Source: Pseudanabaena galeata CCNP1313 (lineage in GTDB: Bacteria > Cyanobacteriota > Cyanobacteriia > Pseudanabaenales > Pseudanabaenaceae). From it: a stretch of 64,000 nt of DNA. The notes below the pieces were generated by a model, which saw nothing but the letters and a program-made list of their open reading frames with translations, ran no database searches and was not told where the DNA came from. Positions 35,954 through 43,701 of this stretch are shown here, piece after piece (position 1 is the stretch's first letter; each line of letters starts with the position of its first letter). The position numbers and the translations under genes were made by a program. The stretch covers positions 87,264 through 151,263 of the forward strand of contig NZ_CP112878.1 in the NCBI RefSeq assembly GCF_029910235.1, in the 5' to 3' direction.

Positions 35954-37066
35954 TTATTTAATTACATAGAAATCAGAATCTTGGCTATGACGTTTGATTC
36001 GTTCTTTACCCAAATCCTGAAGTTTTATGTCTAAAAGCTCAGCCGCTGTAGTTTCAGTAATTTCTTCTGCTTCTAGTGCTTGCCATACCAAGTTATTAAA
36101 TCGCACGTTCTCAGGAAACTCTTTTAGATTTAAGCTTGGTTCTAGTTCCTCGGAATTTTTTAAAGAAACTCCATTACGGTTTTTGTAGATACCCTTAATC
36201 TTGATTATCTCTTTCTGATAGTCAATTTGTTTCATGTCAGCGAGACGACGCAAGATAGTTTGATAACTTACCCTAAAGTGAACTTTAAGTTTTAAGATGT
36301 CTTTTGTAAATCGATATACGCGCTCAAATTCAGGCTGACACACTAGTAAATGACCAGCAAAATAATTTGCTACTCCTTCACGAAATTTCTCTTCATCCTT
36401 TGTACCCTCCTCTTTCAACGTATCTTGATACTCACCACGATGAAAGATTAAATGTCCAATTTCATGTGCCAGAGTAAAGATTTGACGTTCAATAGTGACA
36501 TTGGAATTTATTAAAACAAATGCGCCTGAATCATAACTACAAGCACCTAATCCAAAAAAACTTTCTGATTGGATAGGGCGGCGCAAAACTTTGAGTCCTA
36601 CACCTTCTACTGCTTCAAATAGATTCGCAATTGGTGCATCTCCTAGCCCAATGCGATGACGAAACTGGGAGGCGATTTCTTGAATATATGCCTCATTACC
36701 CTGTACTTTATCGCAGGGAGTACTTTCTGGAGCATAAGGGTGAAGTCCAACAGCCTTTTCAAGTTGAGTATAGGTAGATAAGAGTTGGCGAACTTGAGCA
36801 GCAAACTGTGGTGATTTCCCAAAAGACTCGCGAGCACGAAAACGAAACTGGAGTTGATCATCATCTTTCGTGCGTAATAAATCATCTATACCAACTCCCA
36901 AAACATAAGCTAAATCTGAGAGAGTTTTACTATCAGGTAAAGTTTTACCCTTTTCGTAATTGTTAATGCTCTGGCGAGTGACCCCTGCCATTTCTGCTAG
37001 TCGCTCTTGAGACAGCCGTAATGCTTTACGGTAAAGAATCATATTGCCAGCGATAACATCTTTCAT
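35954..37066 (-). CDS. XRE regulator fused to ImmA/IrrE metallopeptidase
   Basis: 370 residues. An N-terminal XRE-type HTH (LRLSQERLAEMAGVTRQSINNYEKG, then LPDSKTLSDLAYVLGV) is followed by a zinc peptidase domain with the HEIGH motif in IFTLAHEIGHLIFHRGEY and the downstream helix EGVANYFAGHLLV that supplies the third ligand. ImmA/IrrE proteins cleave or bind regulators to start a stress response. It is transcribed together with the PIN-like gene and diverges from the ubiquitin-like operon at 37256. It may repress both from the shared 190-bp gap, which has repeated TTTGACTATT-like sites. Confidence 0.88.
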   Translation of the reverse strand: MKDVIAGNMILYRKALRLSQERLAEMAGVTRQSINNYEKGKTLPDSKTLSDLAYVLGVGIDDLLRTKDDDQLQFRFRARESFGKSPQFAAQVRQLLSTYTQLEKAVGLHPYAPESTPCDKVQGNEAYIQEIASQFRHRIGLGDAPIANLFEAVEGVGLKVLRRPIQSESFFGLGACSYDSGAFVLINSNVTIERQIFTLAHEIGHLIFHRGEYQDTLKEEGTKDEEKFREGVANYFAGHLLVCQPEFERVYRFTKDILKLKVHFRVSYQTILRRLADMKQIDYQKEIIKIKGIYKNRNGVSLKNSEELEPSLNLKEFPENVRFNNLVWQALEAEEITETTAAELLDIKLQDLGKERIKRHSQDSDFYVIK

Positions 37067-37255
37067 GGATGCCTCCTATTCGCTGATTTATTTTTAAATT
37101 AGTTTTTTTGACTATTATGCCAAAAGCGATCAGCTTTTGTCAAATTGATTTGACTATTTATGATCTAAAAAAAGATTTTTAGTCGAATACAGTTGACTTT
37201 TTAGGATGAGATATGTAATCTAGTGTCAAAGCACTTTTACATAGAGGTTAATCCT
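37067..37255. promoter_or_regulatory. Divergent promoter with TTTGACTATT-like repeats
   Basis: TTTGACTATT occurs at about 37108 and 37149 (period about 41 bp), and related GTTGACTTTTTAGG lies near 37192. An AAAAGC/GCTTTT dyad lies between. They are candidate operators for the XRE-ImmA protein controlling both directions. Confidence 0.5.
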
Positions 37256-37705
37256 ATGACTGCTAATTACAAGGTTCGCATTGATGATATTGTCCACTCC
37301 ATAAACGATTCTGTAGTAACAGGACAGCAGCTACTCGATCTTGCAAACAAGCTTCCTACAAGAGAGTTCTTGATTTTTGAGATGCTTAGTAATGGTCAAC
37401 TTGAAGAGATTCGACTTGACGAGACGACAAATCTACAGAAACAGGGAATTGAAAAATTCATCACCTTTCGTAGCGATCGCTCATTCTTCTTTACAATTGA
37501 CGGTCGCCGTTTCCAATGGGGGGCAAGTTTTATTACTGGTTTTCAGCTTAAAAAGCTTGCGAATGTCGATCCCAATACTTATGGTGTTTGGCAAGAAACC
37601 AAAAGCACAGAAGATCGCAAAATTGAGAATTGTGAACTTGTAGACTTGACTGAAGCAGGTGTTGAAAGCTTTTTCACTGGTAAGCAGACAACTACAGAGG
37701 GTTAA
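37256..37705 (+). CDS. Double ubiquitin-like protein (multiubiquitin family)
   Basis: 149 residues from the ATG at 37256, which has AGAGG nearby upstream; a longer GTG start at 37223 lacks support. It has two similar beta-grasp-like halves: YKVRIDDIVHSINDSVVTGQQLLDLANKLP ... and FFFTIDGRRFQWGASFITGFQLKKLANVDP ..., each with a strand-turn-strand and a QLLxLA/QLKKLA helix. This matches the bacterial multiubiquitin domain. It ends TTTEG rather than with a clear diglycine, so a processing step or unusual tail chemistry is likely. It is the first gene of a four-gene operon with E2-like, JAB-E1 and DUF6527-like proteins. Confidence 0.85.
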   Translation: MTANYKVRIDDIVHSINDSVVTGQQLLDLANKLPTREFLIFEMLSNGQLEEIRLDETTNLQKQGIEKFITFRSDRSFFFTIDGRRFQWGASFITGFQLKKLANVDPNTYGVWQETKSTEDRKIENCELVDLTEAGVESFFTGKQTTTEG

Positions 37706-37708
37706 GCT

Positions 37709-38089
37709 ATGAGTTTTTTACCCGAACGAGATCGTCTATATCTCAATCAACATGCTGTGAACTATAGAGAATCAACGAATGGAAAGTATAAGGGTATTGT
37801 TTTGTCTGACTTTACCCTGCCAATTGGCTTATACAACATACCCAATGCTGACATTTTGATTTTGTTGCCTCCAGGTTATCCTGACGTTCCCACTGATATG
37901 TTCTATTTGTTCCCTTGGGTCACTTTAACACAAGCAGCAAAGTACCCCAAGGCAGCCGATCAACCTTTCCAGTTTGATGGCAAAAGTTGGCAAAGGTGGT
38001 CTCGGCACAATAACGAGTGGAGGGTTGGAATTGATGGCATCCATACCACATTAATTAGGATGACAACAGCTTTAAAGGAGGCAAAATGA
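37709..38089 (+). CDS. E2-like (UBC-fold) protein without any cysteine
   Basis: 126 residues. LPERDRLYLNQHAVNYRE, the flap-like LPIGLYN and the LLPPGYPDVPTDMFYLFPWV core, which resembles the PxxYP turn of E2 enzymes, followed by WQRWSRHNNEWRVGIDGIHTTLIRM, suggest the prokaryotic E2 family E. There is no cysteine anywhere in the protein, so a classical thioester cannot form; a Ser, Thr or His route or a structural role must be considered. It starts 3 bases after the Ubl gene, and its stop overlaps the next start (ATGATGA). Confidence 0.8.
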   Translation: MSFLPERDRLYLNQHAVNYRESTNGKYKGIVLSDFTLPIGLYNIPNADILILLPPGYPDVPTDMFYLFPWVTLTQAAKYPKAADQPFQFDGKSWQRWSRHNNEWRVGIDGIHTTLIRMTTALKEAK

Positions 38090-39492
38090 TGAAGGCTAGT
38101 TTGACATTACAGGAACATCACTATGAGCTTCTAAAAGAGCTTTTACAGCATGATGACGGAACCGAGGGAGCAGCTTATTTACTATGTGGTAATTCGTTTA
38201 TCATATCTGATCCTTGGGATAGACAAGAACATCACAAATTTATTTCCTACGCAGTTGAAAAAGTTCCAGATGAAGATGTAGTCTCGCAATCTCAATTACA
38301 CATTACTTGGAAGACAGACTCTTTTGTCAAAACATTAAAACAAGCAAAGATAAGAGGTCTAACAGTAGCAATTATCCATAGTCATAGTGATCTTTTAGCG
38401 TTTTCAGAGCAAGATGATCTCAATGAACCTGATTTAGTAGATCTTGCCAAGAATAGAAATGGTTTAGATACTAATTTATTAAGCCTGATTTTAATGCCTT
38501 CAGGTGAGATGATTGGCAGACTGTGGGTATCCCGAAACAAGAATATTCCACTTATCCTGATTCGTATTGTTGGTAATGCTATTCGACTCCATTATCCAGA
38601 TAGGGGCAAAGGAATACCTTCATCTATCCTACAACGTCAGGCCTTAGCTTTTGGTGAATCACTTAATCAAGACCTGTCCTTATTGCGGGTTGGTATAGTA
38701 GGATGTGGTGGCACTGGTAGTGCTGTGGCTATGCTTTTAGGACGATTAGGTATTGGTCATATAGCTCTCTTTGACAAAGATGTTGTAGAGGAATCAAATC
38801 TGAATCGTCTGCATGGTGCTTTCCGTGATGATGTTAAGCAGAAGCTCCCAAAAGTTCAAGCGATTGCTCGTTCACTCTTGGGTTTAGATGTTGAAGTTCA
38901 GACTTTTCAGGAATGGATTAATGAAGATATCTGTCATGAAGCATTGAAATCGTGTGACATTATTTTTGGCTGTACAGACGATCATTCGGGTAGATTACTG
39001 CTAAACCGCTTTGCTTACTACTATGCTACACCTGTTATCGATCTTGGGCTTGCGCTAGAGGTTGCTAATGATGTTGGGTCTCTAAGGTTTGCTTGTGCAG
39101 ATGGGCGCGTTACTGTCTTAATGCCTAAACATAGTTGTCTCTTATGTCATGGAGTGATCGATCCCGTGCAAGCGCGGGACGAAAATCTTAAACGCATTGA
39201 TCCTGATGAGTTTGAGCGACGTAAGAAAGAGGCTTATGTACTTGGGGAAGGTAATCCAAGCCCTGCGGTAGTAACTTTTACTACTAGTGTGGCAATTATG
39301 GCTATCGAAGAGTTTTTACATAGATTGCAAGGATGGCGGGGAGAAAATAACGCGATCGCTAATCGTGTACGCAAGTTTACCTTGACAACAGATCGAAACC
39401 AAGGAGCAACTTATAATCCGAATTGTCCCATTTGTGTAAATCAAGATATCTGGGGTCTTGGAGATAGAGATCTGTTTTTGGAGGTCTTATGA
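38086..39492 (+). CDS. JAB/MPN peptidase fused to E1-like ThiF adenylyltransferase
   Basis: 468 residues. Residues 1 to about 160 form a JAMM peptidase with E27 and HSHSDLLAFSEQD, where H98, H100, S107 and D110 fit HxH-x6-S-x2-D. From about residue 195 there is an E1/ThiF domain with VGCGGTGSAVAMLLGRLGIG (GxGGxG at 206-211), FDKDVVEESNLNR and the zinc pairs CLLC (351-354) and CPIC near the end. It would adenylate the Ubl tail and probably also remove or mature it. The start overlaps the E2-like stop, and GGAGG lies just ahead. Both halves look active. Confidence 0.93.
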   Translation: MMKASLTLQEHHYELLKELLQHDDGTEGAAYLLCGNSFIISDPWDRQEHHKFISYAVEKVPDEDVVSQSQLHITWKTDSFVKTLKQAKIRGLTVAIIHSHSDLLAFSEQDDLNEPDLVDLAKNRNGLDTNLLSLILMPSGEMIGRLWVSRNKNIPLILIRIVGNAIRLHYPDRGKGIPSSILQRQALAFGESLNQDLSLLRVGIVGCGGTGSAVAMLLGRLGIGHIALFDKDVVEESNLNRLHGAFRDDVKQKLPKVQAIARSLLGLDVEVQTFQEWINEDICHEALKSCDIIFGCTDDHSGRLLLNRFAYYYATPVIDLGLALEVANDVGSLRFACADGRVTVLMPKHSCLLCHGVIDPVQARDENLKRIDPDEFERRKKEAYVLGEGNPSPAVVTFTTSVAIMAIEEFLHRLQGWRGENNAIANRVRKFTLTTDRNQGATYNPNCPICVNQDIWGLGDRDLFLEVL

Positions 39493-39821
39493 ACTTGTTA
39501 AGCTTTCTATTGGGATGGCTACGCATCATTCCTAAACAAGCCTTTTCAACCAAGTTTGTTTCATCTCATCCTTCTAATGATGCTGTGAAAAATGGTCAAA
39601 TTTGGATTATTCGGGATAGGAAATTGATGAAGTGGGGTCGTCTGCGCTGTCCATGTGGCTGCGAAGAAATAATTCTGCTATCACTTAGTTCATCTCGCAG
39701 TCCAAGATGGCAAGTATCACTAGATTGGCTAGGCAGACCAAGTATCTCTCCATCAGTTAGGAGGCTGGATGGTTGTAGAAGTCATTTCTGGATTAGATCT
39801 GGCAAAGTTGATTGGTGTTGA
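39489..39821 (+). CDS. DUF6527-like small zinc protein
   Basis: 110 residues. GRLRCPCGCEEIILLSL holds a CPCGC zinc motif, and the end GCRSHFWIRSGKVDWC matches the characteristic tail of DUF6527 proteins that accompany bacterial Ubl operons. I recall this family being proposed as a zinc-dependent peptidase for the Ubl, but cannot verify this here. Its ATG overlaps the E1 stop by 3 bases. It closes the operon. Confidence 0.8.
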   Translation: MNLLSFLLGWLRIIPKQAFSTKFVSSHPSNDAVKNGQIWIIRDRKLMKWGRLRCPCGCEEIILLSLSSSRSPRWQVSLDWLGRPSISPSVRRLDGCRSHFWIRSGKVDWC

Positions 39822-39916
39822 TTTGAAATTAGCGATCGCTATTTTTATTTGAGAATTTAGATAAGTATAATCTCCTTGCCCATCTTCTAAATACTCTAAA
39901 ACCACTTGCAACTCTG

Positions 39917-42900
39917 CTATCTAACCTCTAAAGAGTTGAATAGAAGTAGTTCAAATAATGGATCGCCAAATGTCATCAATCGTAAAGATGGATGCTCGTC
40001 AAAGGTATCAGGATAAAAGGTAATTTGATAAGACTTTTGCTGTAATTGCATTGTCCAAACCTTGTCTCCTGCATCCTCAAAGGTGATTCTAGATTTTTGT
40101 AGTAGAAGCGATCGCGTAAACATTTGCTCGATCGCTTCTGCATCAAAGGGAGATCGCGGTATGGGTTTACGCAATTCAATAAGATCGGCTTCCACATCCA
40201 TTGCCACAGCTTCATCAAGTGCTAGTTGTATGGATGGAGCATCAGGAGCTTCAAAAAATTCTGATAGTAAGACATCTTCTTCGAGTGGGTCTGCACTCAT
40301 TACTGCTTTTTCGATAAAAGTAGGTACGCGAGCAAGTATGGGCTGTAGATTGCCGACAACATTTTTAAATGCTTTGATGCGATCGCGTAATTTGAGATAA
40401 ACCTTTGCTTCTACCGTGCCATCGTAATAAAAGTTGTGGATTCTCACCGTTGCAAATTTTTGACCGATGCGATCAATTCTGCCAATACGTTGCTCTACTC
40501 GCATGGGATTCCAAGGCATATCGTAGTTAAATAGAACGCCGCAGGTTTGCAAGTTTAGTCCCTCACTGGCTGACTCAGTGCAAAGTAAGAGTTTGATTTC
40601 TCCATCACGAAATCGCCTTTTGATTTCTTCTTTTTTGACAATCTGCCATGTGCCATCGCGATTAAGTTCACCACCACGCCCCGAATAACAAGCGACCTGT
40701 GAGCCGTATAGCTGGATCAAGGTATCGCGTAAATAGTCCATCGTGTCGGTGTATTGCGTAAAGACGATCGCACTATCACGCTCTAAGGATTCTTGACGTA
40801 GTTTTTTAATAAATTCAGAACGTTTGGTATCTTCACCAGTGTTATCAAATTGTTGCAATAAGTCTTGTAGATATTCAATTTCTTTAGGATCGATAGGCTC
40901 CATATAGGACTCTAAGCCTTCGATAATCGCATCATCGGCATCGTCAAGATCTCTAAGATCATCTTCTCCAAATAGGCTACCTTGTTGAGTCAAGAGATAA
41001 TCTAGCCGTCGTTGTAAAGATTTCTCGATCGCATAAAAAGAACTAGTCAAGCGCTTGCGATATAGCGTCATCAGAAACCCTAGCGCCTTACGATTTTCCT
41101 TTTGAGCGAGACGGTAAAAATGGCGTACATAATCGCTGACTTCACGATATAAATGGGCTTCTCGTTCTGGTTCTAGGGTAATTGCGTTATCAAATACCTC
41201 TCGTGTTGGTACAGATTTATCTAAGAAGCCACGTTTGTAATATTCGCGCAAGGTGTCGCGGGTATGGCGAAACATCAGGTCTTTGATTGGGGTATTGGCT
41301 GCAAGAAACTTTTTTGATTCACCGATGAAATTATCATCAGCTAGGTATTTTTGAGGATTAGTTATCTTCTGACCAGTTTGCCAAACATCTTCGATTTGGT
41401 ATGACAACAGGCGATCGCTAGTTTCTAAAGCTTGCTGAATCTTACTGCAAGGTTTTCCACCATTGGCAAAGTAATCGACAGACATGGTTTGCCAAAAGTT
41501 GAGATTATGCTTATCGGCGGGTTCGGATAGGGTCGCAAAGTAATCACAAAAAGCATCGGCAAATTCCCAATGACCTTTTAAACCAAGCAATTTAATAAGG
41601 TCAAACATTTCCACTGCGTCGATCTGCATCGGGGTAGCCGAAAGAAGTAATAGAGCTAGGGTGTGCGCCCTGAGTTGCGCCATTAGTTCGAGTAGACAGT
41701 TGGGAGTATCCTTACGATTTTGAGGGCTTTTACGCCTTGCATGGTGTGCTTCGTCCAATACTACTAAGTCCCAAGGTTCGGAGTCTAGTAACTCTTGCAT
41801 TCGCTCTTTGCGGCGCACCAAATGACTAGAGGCAAGGACTAAGTTTTTCTGATTCCAAGGATTTCCCGTAATTGTGACTGCTTGTTTATAGGGATCGATT
41901 AGTTCGTTTTTGCCATACGACCAGAAATGCAAGTTAAATTTTTCCCGCATTTCTTCTTGCCATTGCGGTTGCACGCTAGCGGGAACTAGAATTAAAACTC
42001 GCTTTACTTTTTTAGATAGCAACAAGTAACGCAATACTAAACCCGTCTCAATGGTTTTACCTAAGCCAACTTCATCGGCAATTAAGGCATTGCGCGGGAA
42101 CTCGGCTGCCATACGGCGCAGGATTTTCATTTGGTGCGCCCAAGGCTTAACGGGAATTGATTTCACCGAGAAGTCTAAACAGCCTTCATGGTTGTGAATA
42201 TTGGCAAGTTGGGCGAATTGCTCACGTTCCGCTTGTAGTTCTTCCTTAGAGATTTGGATTTCTACTTGAGGTGGTGTAGGTTCTTCAGTAGGCAGTTCTA
42301 ATATTTCTGGCTTTGGTGCGATCGGACGGTCATCAAATTCAGCTAGGCGATTCCAGTCTGGCTTTTGGGTTGGGGCATAGCGCAATAGCTTTTGTTTTAC
42401 CGCTATAGGGATTTCAAATACTCGCACATTGGGAAGTTCATCTTTCCATAGACGTTCAAAGCGATCGCTTTCATGTTGTACCCGTTGTAAATCTCTACCG
42501 CCATCCCATGAAAAGAAGACGTGAAAAGATTCACGATTGGATTGCCAGCCCCCGATTGACTCATTGTTAGAGCCATTAAAAGCAATACAGTCTCCATTCG
42601 CGTCAGAGATAATACCTACCTTTTCGTGAAAGAGATGTTGCGGATCGAGAACGCGATCGGATGAGTCAGGTTGACCGCTTGGCTTGAGTGGTATGGCAAT
42701 GCGAATGTCAAGATATTCATTTTGAATTAACCAACTGAGGATTTCAAAATGCTTGAGTTGGGCAAAGTTGCTCGGTGGGGTGAGTTCAGTATCTAGGCGA
42801 CTAGTTAAAGCATCACGCAAGGCGTAACCCTGTTGGACGGCTTGCAAGTCTTCGGGTGAGAACTGACAGCCCATGATTAGGCGCATTCTGCCTTGATTTT

Positions 42901-43078
42901 CCAGTAATGCACCAATGCCTCTAGCTACGCGACTGAGAATACTGCTATTGAAAAATCCTGCTTTGCGATCGTATTGCAGGGCGCATTCAAGGGCAGGAAT
43001 ATAGAAGTCAGTGATTAAGTTATCTTCATCACTGCCATATCCGATTTTCCACTGGCGATCGCTTAGTTTTTTACTCAT
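39917..43078 (-). CDS. SNF2-type helicase with N-terminal phospholipase D-like domain
   Basis: 1053 residues from the ATG at 43078, chosen because it overlaps the upstream stop as ATGA; a longer start at 43099 is possible. The N-terminal 260 residues carry a PLD-type motif, HLFHEKVGIISD then AFNGSNNES. A superfamily 2 helicase follows with ADEVGLGKTIETG, VVLDEAHHARR, LLLLSATPMQ, FTQYTDTMDYL and QRIGRIDRIGQ. Such proteins move on DNA and may cut it. With the PD-(D/E)XK-like, DUF1156 and DUF499 genes upstream on the same strand it forms a helicase-methylase-ATPase defence set. Confidence 0.92.
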   Translation of the reverse strand: MSKKLSDRQWKIGYGSDEDNLITDFYIPALECALQYDRKAGFFNSSILSRVARGIGALLENQGRMRLIMGCQFSPEDLQAVQQGYALRDALTSRLDTELTPPSNFAQLKHFEILSWLIQNEYLDIRIAIPLKPSGQPDSSDRVLDPQHLFHEKVGIISDANGDCIAFNGSNNESIGGWQSNRESFHVFFSWDGGRDLQRVQHESDRFERLWKDELPNVRVFEIPIAVKQKLLRYAPTQKPDWNRLAEFDDRPIAPKPEILELPTEEPTPPQVEIQISKEELQAEREQFAQLANIHNHEGCLDFSVKSIPVKPWAHQMKILRRMAAEFPRNALIADEVGLGKTIETGLVLRYLLLSKKVKRVLILVPASVQPQWQEEMREKFNLHFWSYGKNELIDPYKQAVTITGNPWNQKNLVLASSHLVRRKERMQELLDSEPWDLVVLDEAHHARRKSPQNRKDTPNCLLELMAQLRAHTLALLLLSATPMQIDAVEMFDLIKLLGLKGHWEFADAFCDYFATLSEPADKHNLNFWQTMSVDYFANGGKPCSKIQQALETSDRLLSYQIEDVWQTGQKITNPQKYLADDNFIGESKKFLAANTPIKDLMFRHTRDTLREYYKRGFLDKSVPTREVFDNAITLEPEREAHLYREVSDYVRHFYRLAQKENRKALGFLMTLYRKRLTSSFYAIEKSLQRRLDYLLTQQGSLFGEDDLRDLDDADDAIIEGLESYMEPIDPKEIEYLQDLLQQFDNTGEDTKRSEFIKKLRQESLERDSAIVFTQYTDTMDYLRDTLIQLYGSQVACYSGRGGELNRDGTWQIVKKEEIKRRFRDGEIKLLLCTESASEGLNLQTCGVLFNYDMPWNPMRVEQRIGRIDRIGQKFATVRIHNFYYDGTVEAKVYLKLRDRIKAFKNVVGNLQPILARVPTFIEKAVMSADPLEEDVLLSEFFEAPDAPSIQLALDEAVAMDVEADLIELRKPIPRSPFDAEAIEQMFTRSLLLQKSRITFEDAGDKVWTMQLQQKSYQITFYPDTFDEHPSLRLMTFGDPLFELLLFNSLEVR

Positions 43079-43698
43079 AGGGCTAGGTTTTTCTCGCACT
43101 CTTGGAAAATGTAGTGCAATGCTCCCAAGGTTAGGGCTGCATCGTCTGCAATATAGCCTCTACTCTCATAAACTTTACCTGACAGGTCAAGTTTATAAAA
43201 CATCCATTCCCTTGCATTAGTCACTATTCCCAATACTTCAATAAACTTCCCTGATTGTTTATTTTGCCATTGGCAAGCCTGCATTTCTACTAAACATTGT
43301 GCTAGTCCCTGTTCAAAATCATCTTTCTTTGCTTCGACAATACAAACAAATGGAGCTTCTAAATAGTCTTTTTTCTGAGCGATCAAATAGTCAGCATTAC
43401 CAATCAATACGTCACTTTCTAACCTGCCGCCTTTCCAAATCTTAAGCTGGTCGAAATCTTCCATTGCTTCTTCACAGAAGGCATCAATCAGCAATTTTTT
43501 CGATTCTTCGTAGCTGCGGAGGTCAAAACGCTTCTGTAATCGCTCTAGTCTTTTTTTGAAGAAATCAGTTATTGGGAGTGCTTGACTTTCAAATTCCCAA
43601 GGGAGCAATGTAATAATTCCTAACTGTTTATAGGCTTCACCAACACTAAAACTAGAGAAATTTTTCTTTTTGGATTTTGGAATTTTAACTGTTGCCAT
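43075..43698 (-). CDS. PD-(D/E)XK-like nuclease subunit of the helicase-methylase set
   Basis: 207 residues. GNADYLIAQKKDYLEAPFVCIVEAKKDDFEQGLAQCLVEMQACQ shows Asp, ExK and a following Gln/Cys-rich helix, the pattern of small PD-(D/E)XK nucleases. It begins 4 bases after the DUF1156 gene and overlaps the helicase start by 4 bases, so it is made with them. It might cut unmodified DNA located by the helicase, or be a structural restriction-type fold. I do not know a family name. Confidence 0.72.
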   Translation of the reverse strand: MATVKIPKSKKKNFSSFSVGEAYKQLGIITLLPWEFESQALPITDFFKKRLERLQKRFDLRSYEESKKLLIDAFCEEAMEDFDQLKIWKGGRLESDVLIGNADYLIAQKKDYLEAPFVCIVEAKKDDFEQGLAQCLVEMQACQWQNKQSGKFIEVLGIVTNAREWMFYKLDLSGKVYESRGYIADDAALTLGALHYIFQECEKNLAL

Positions 43699-43701
43699 AA
43701 T

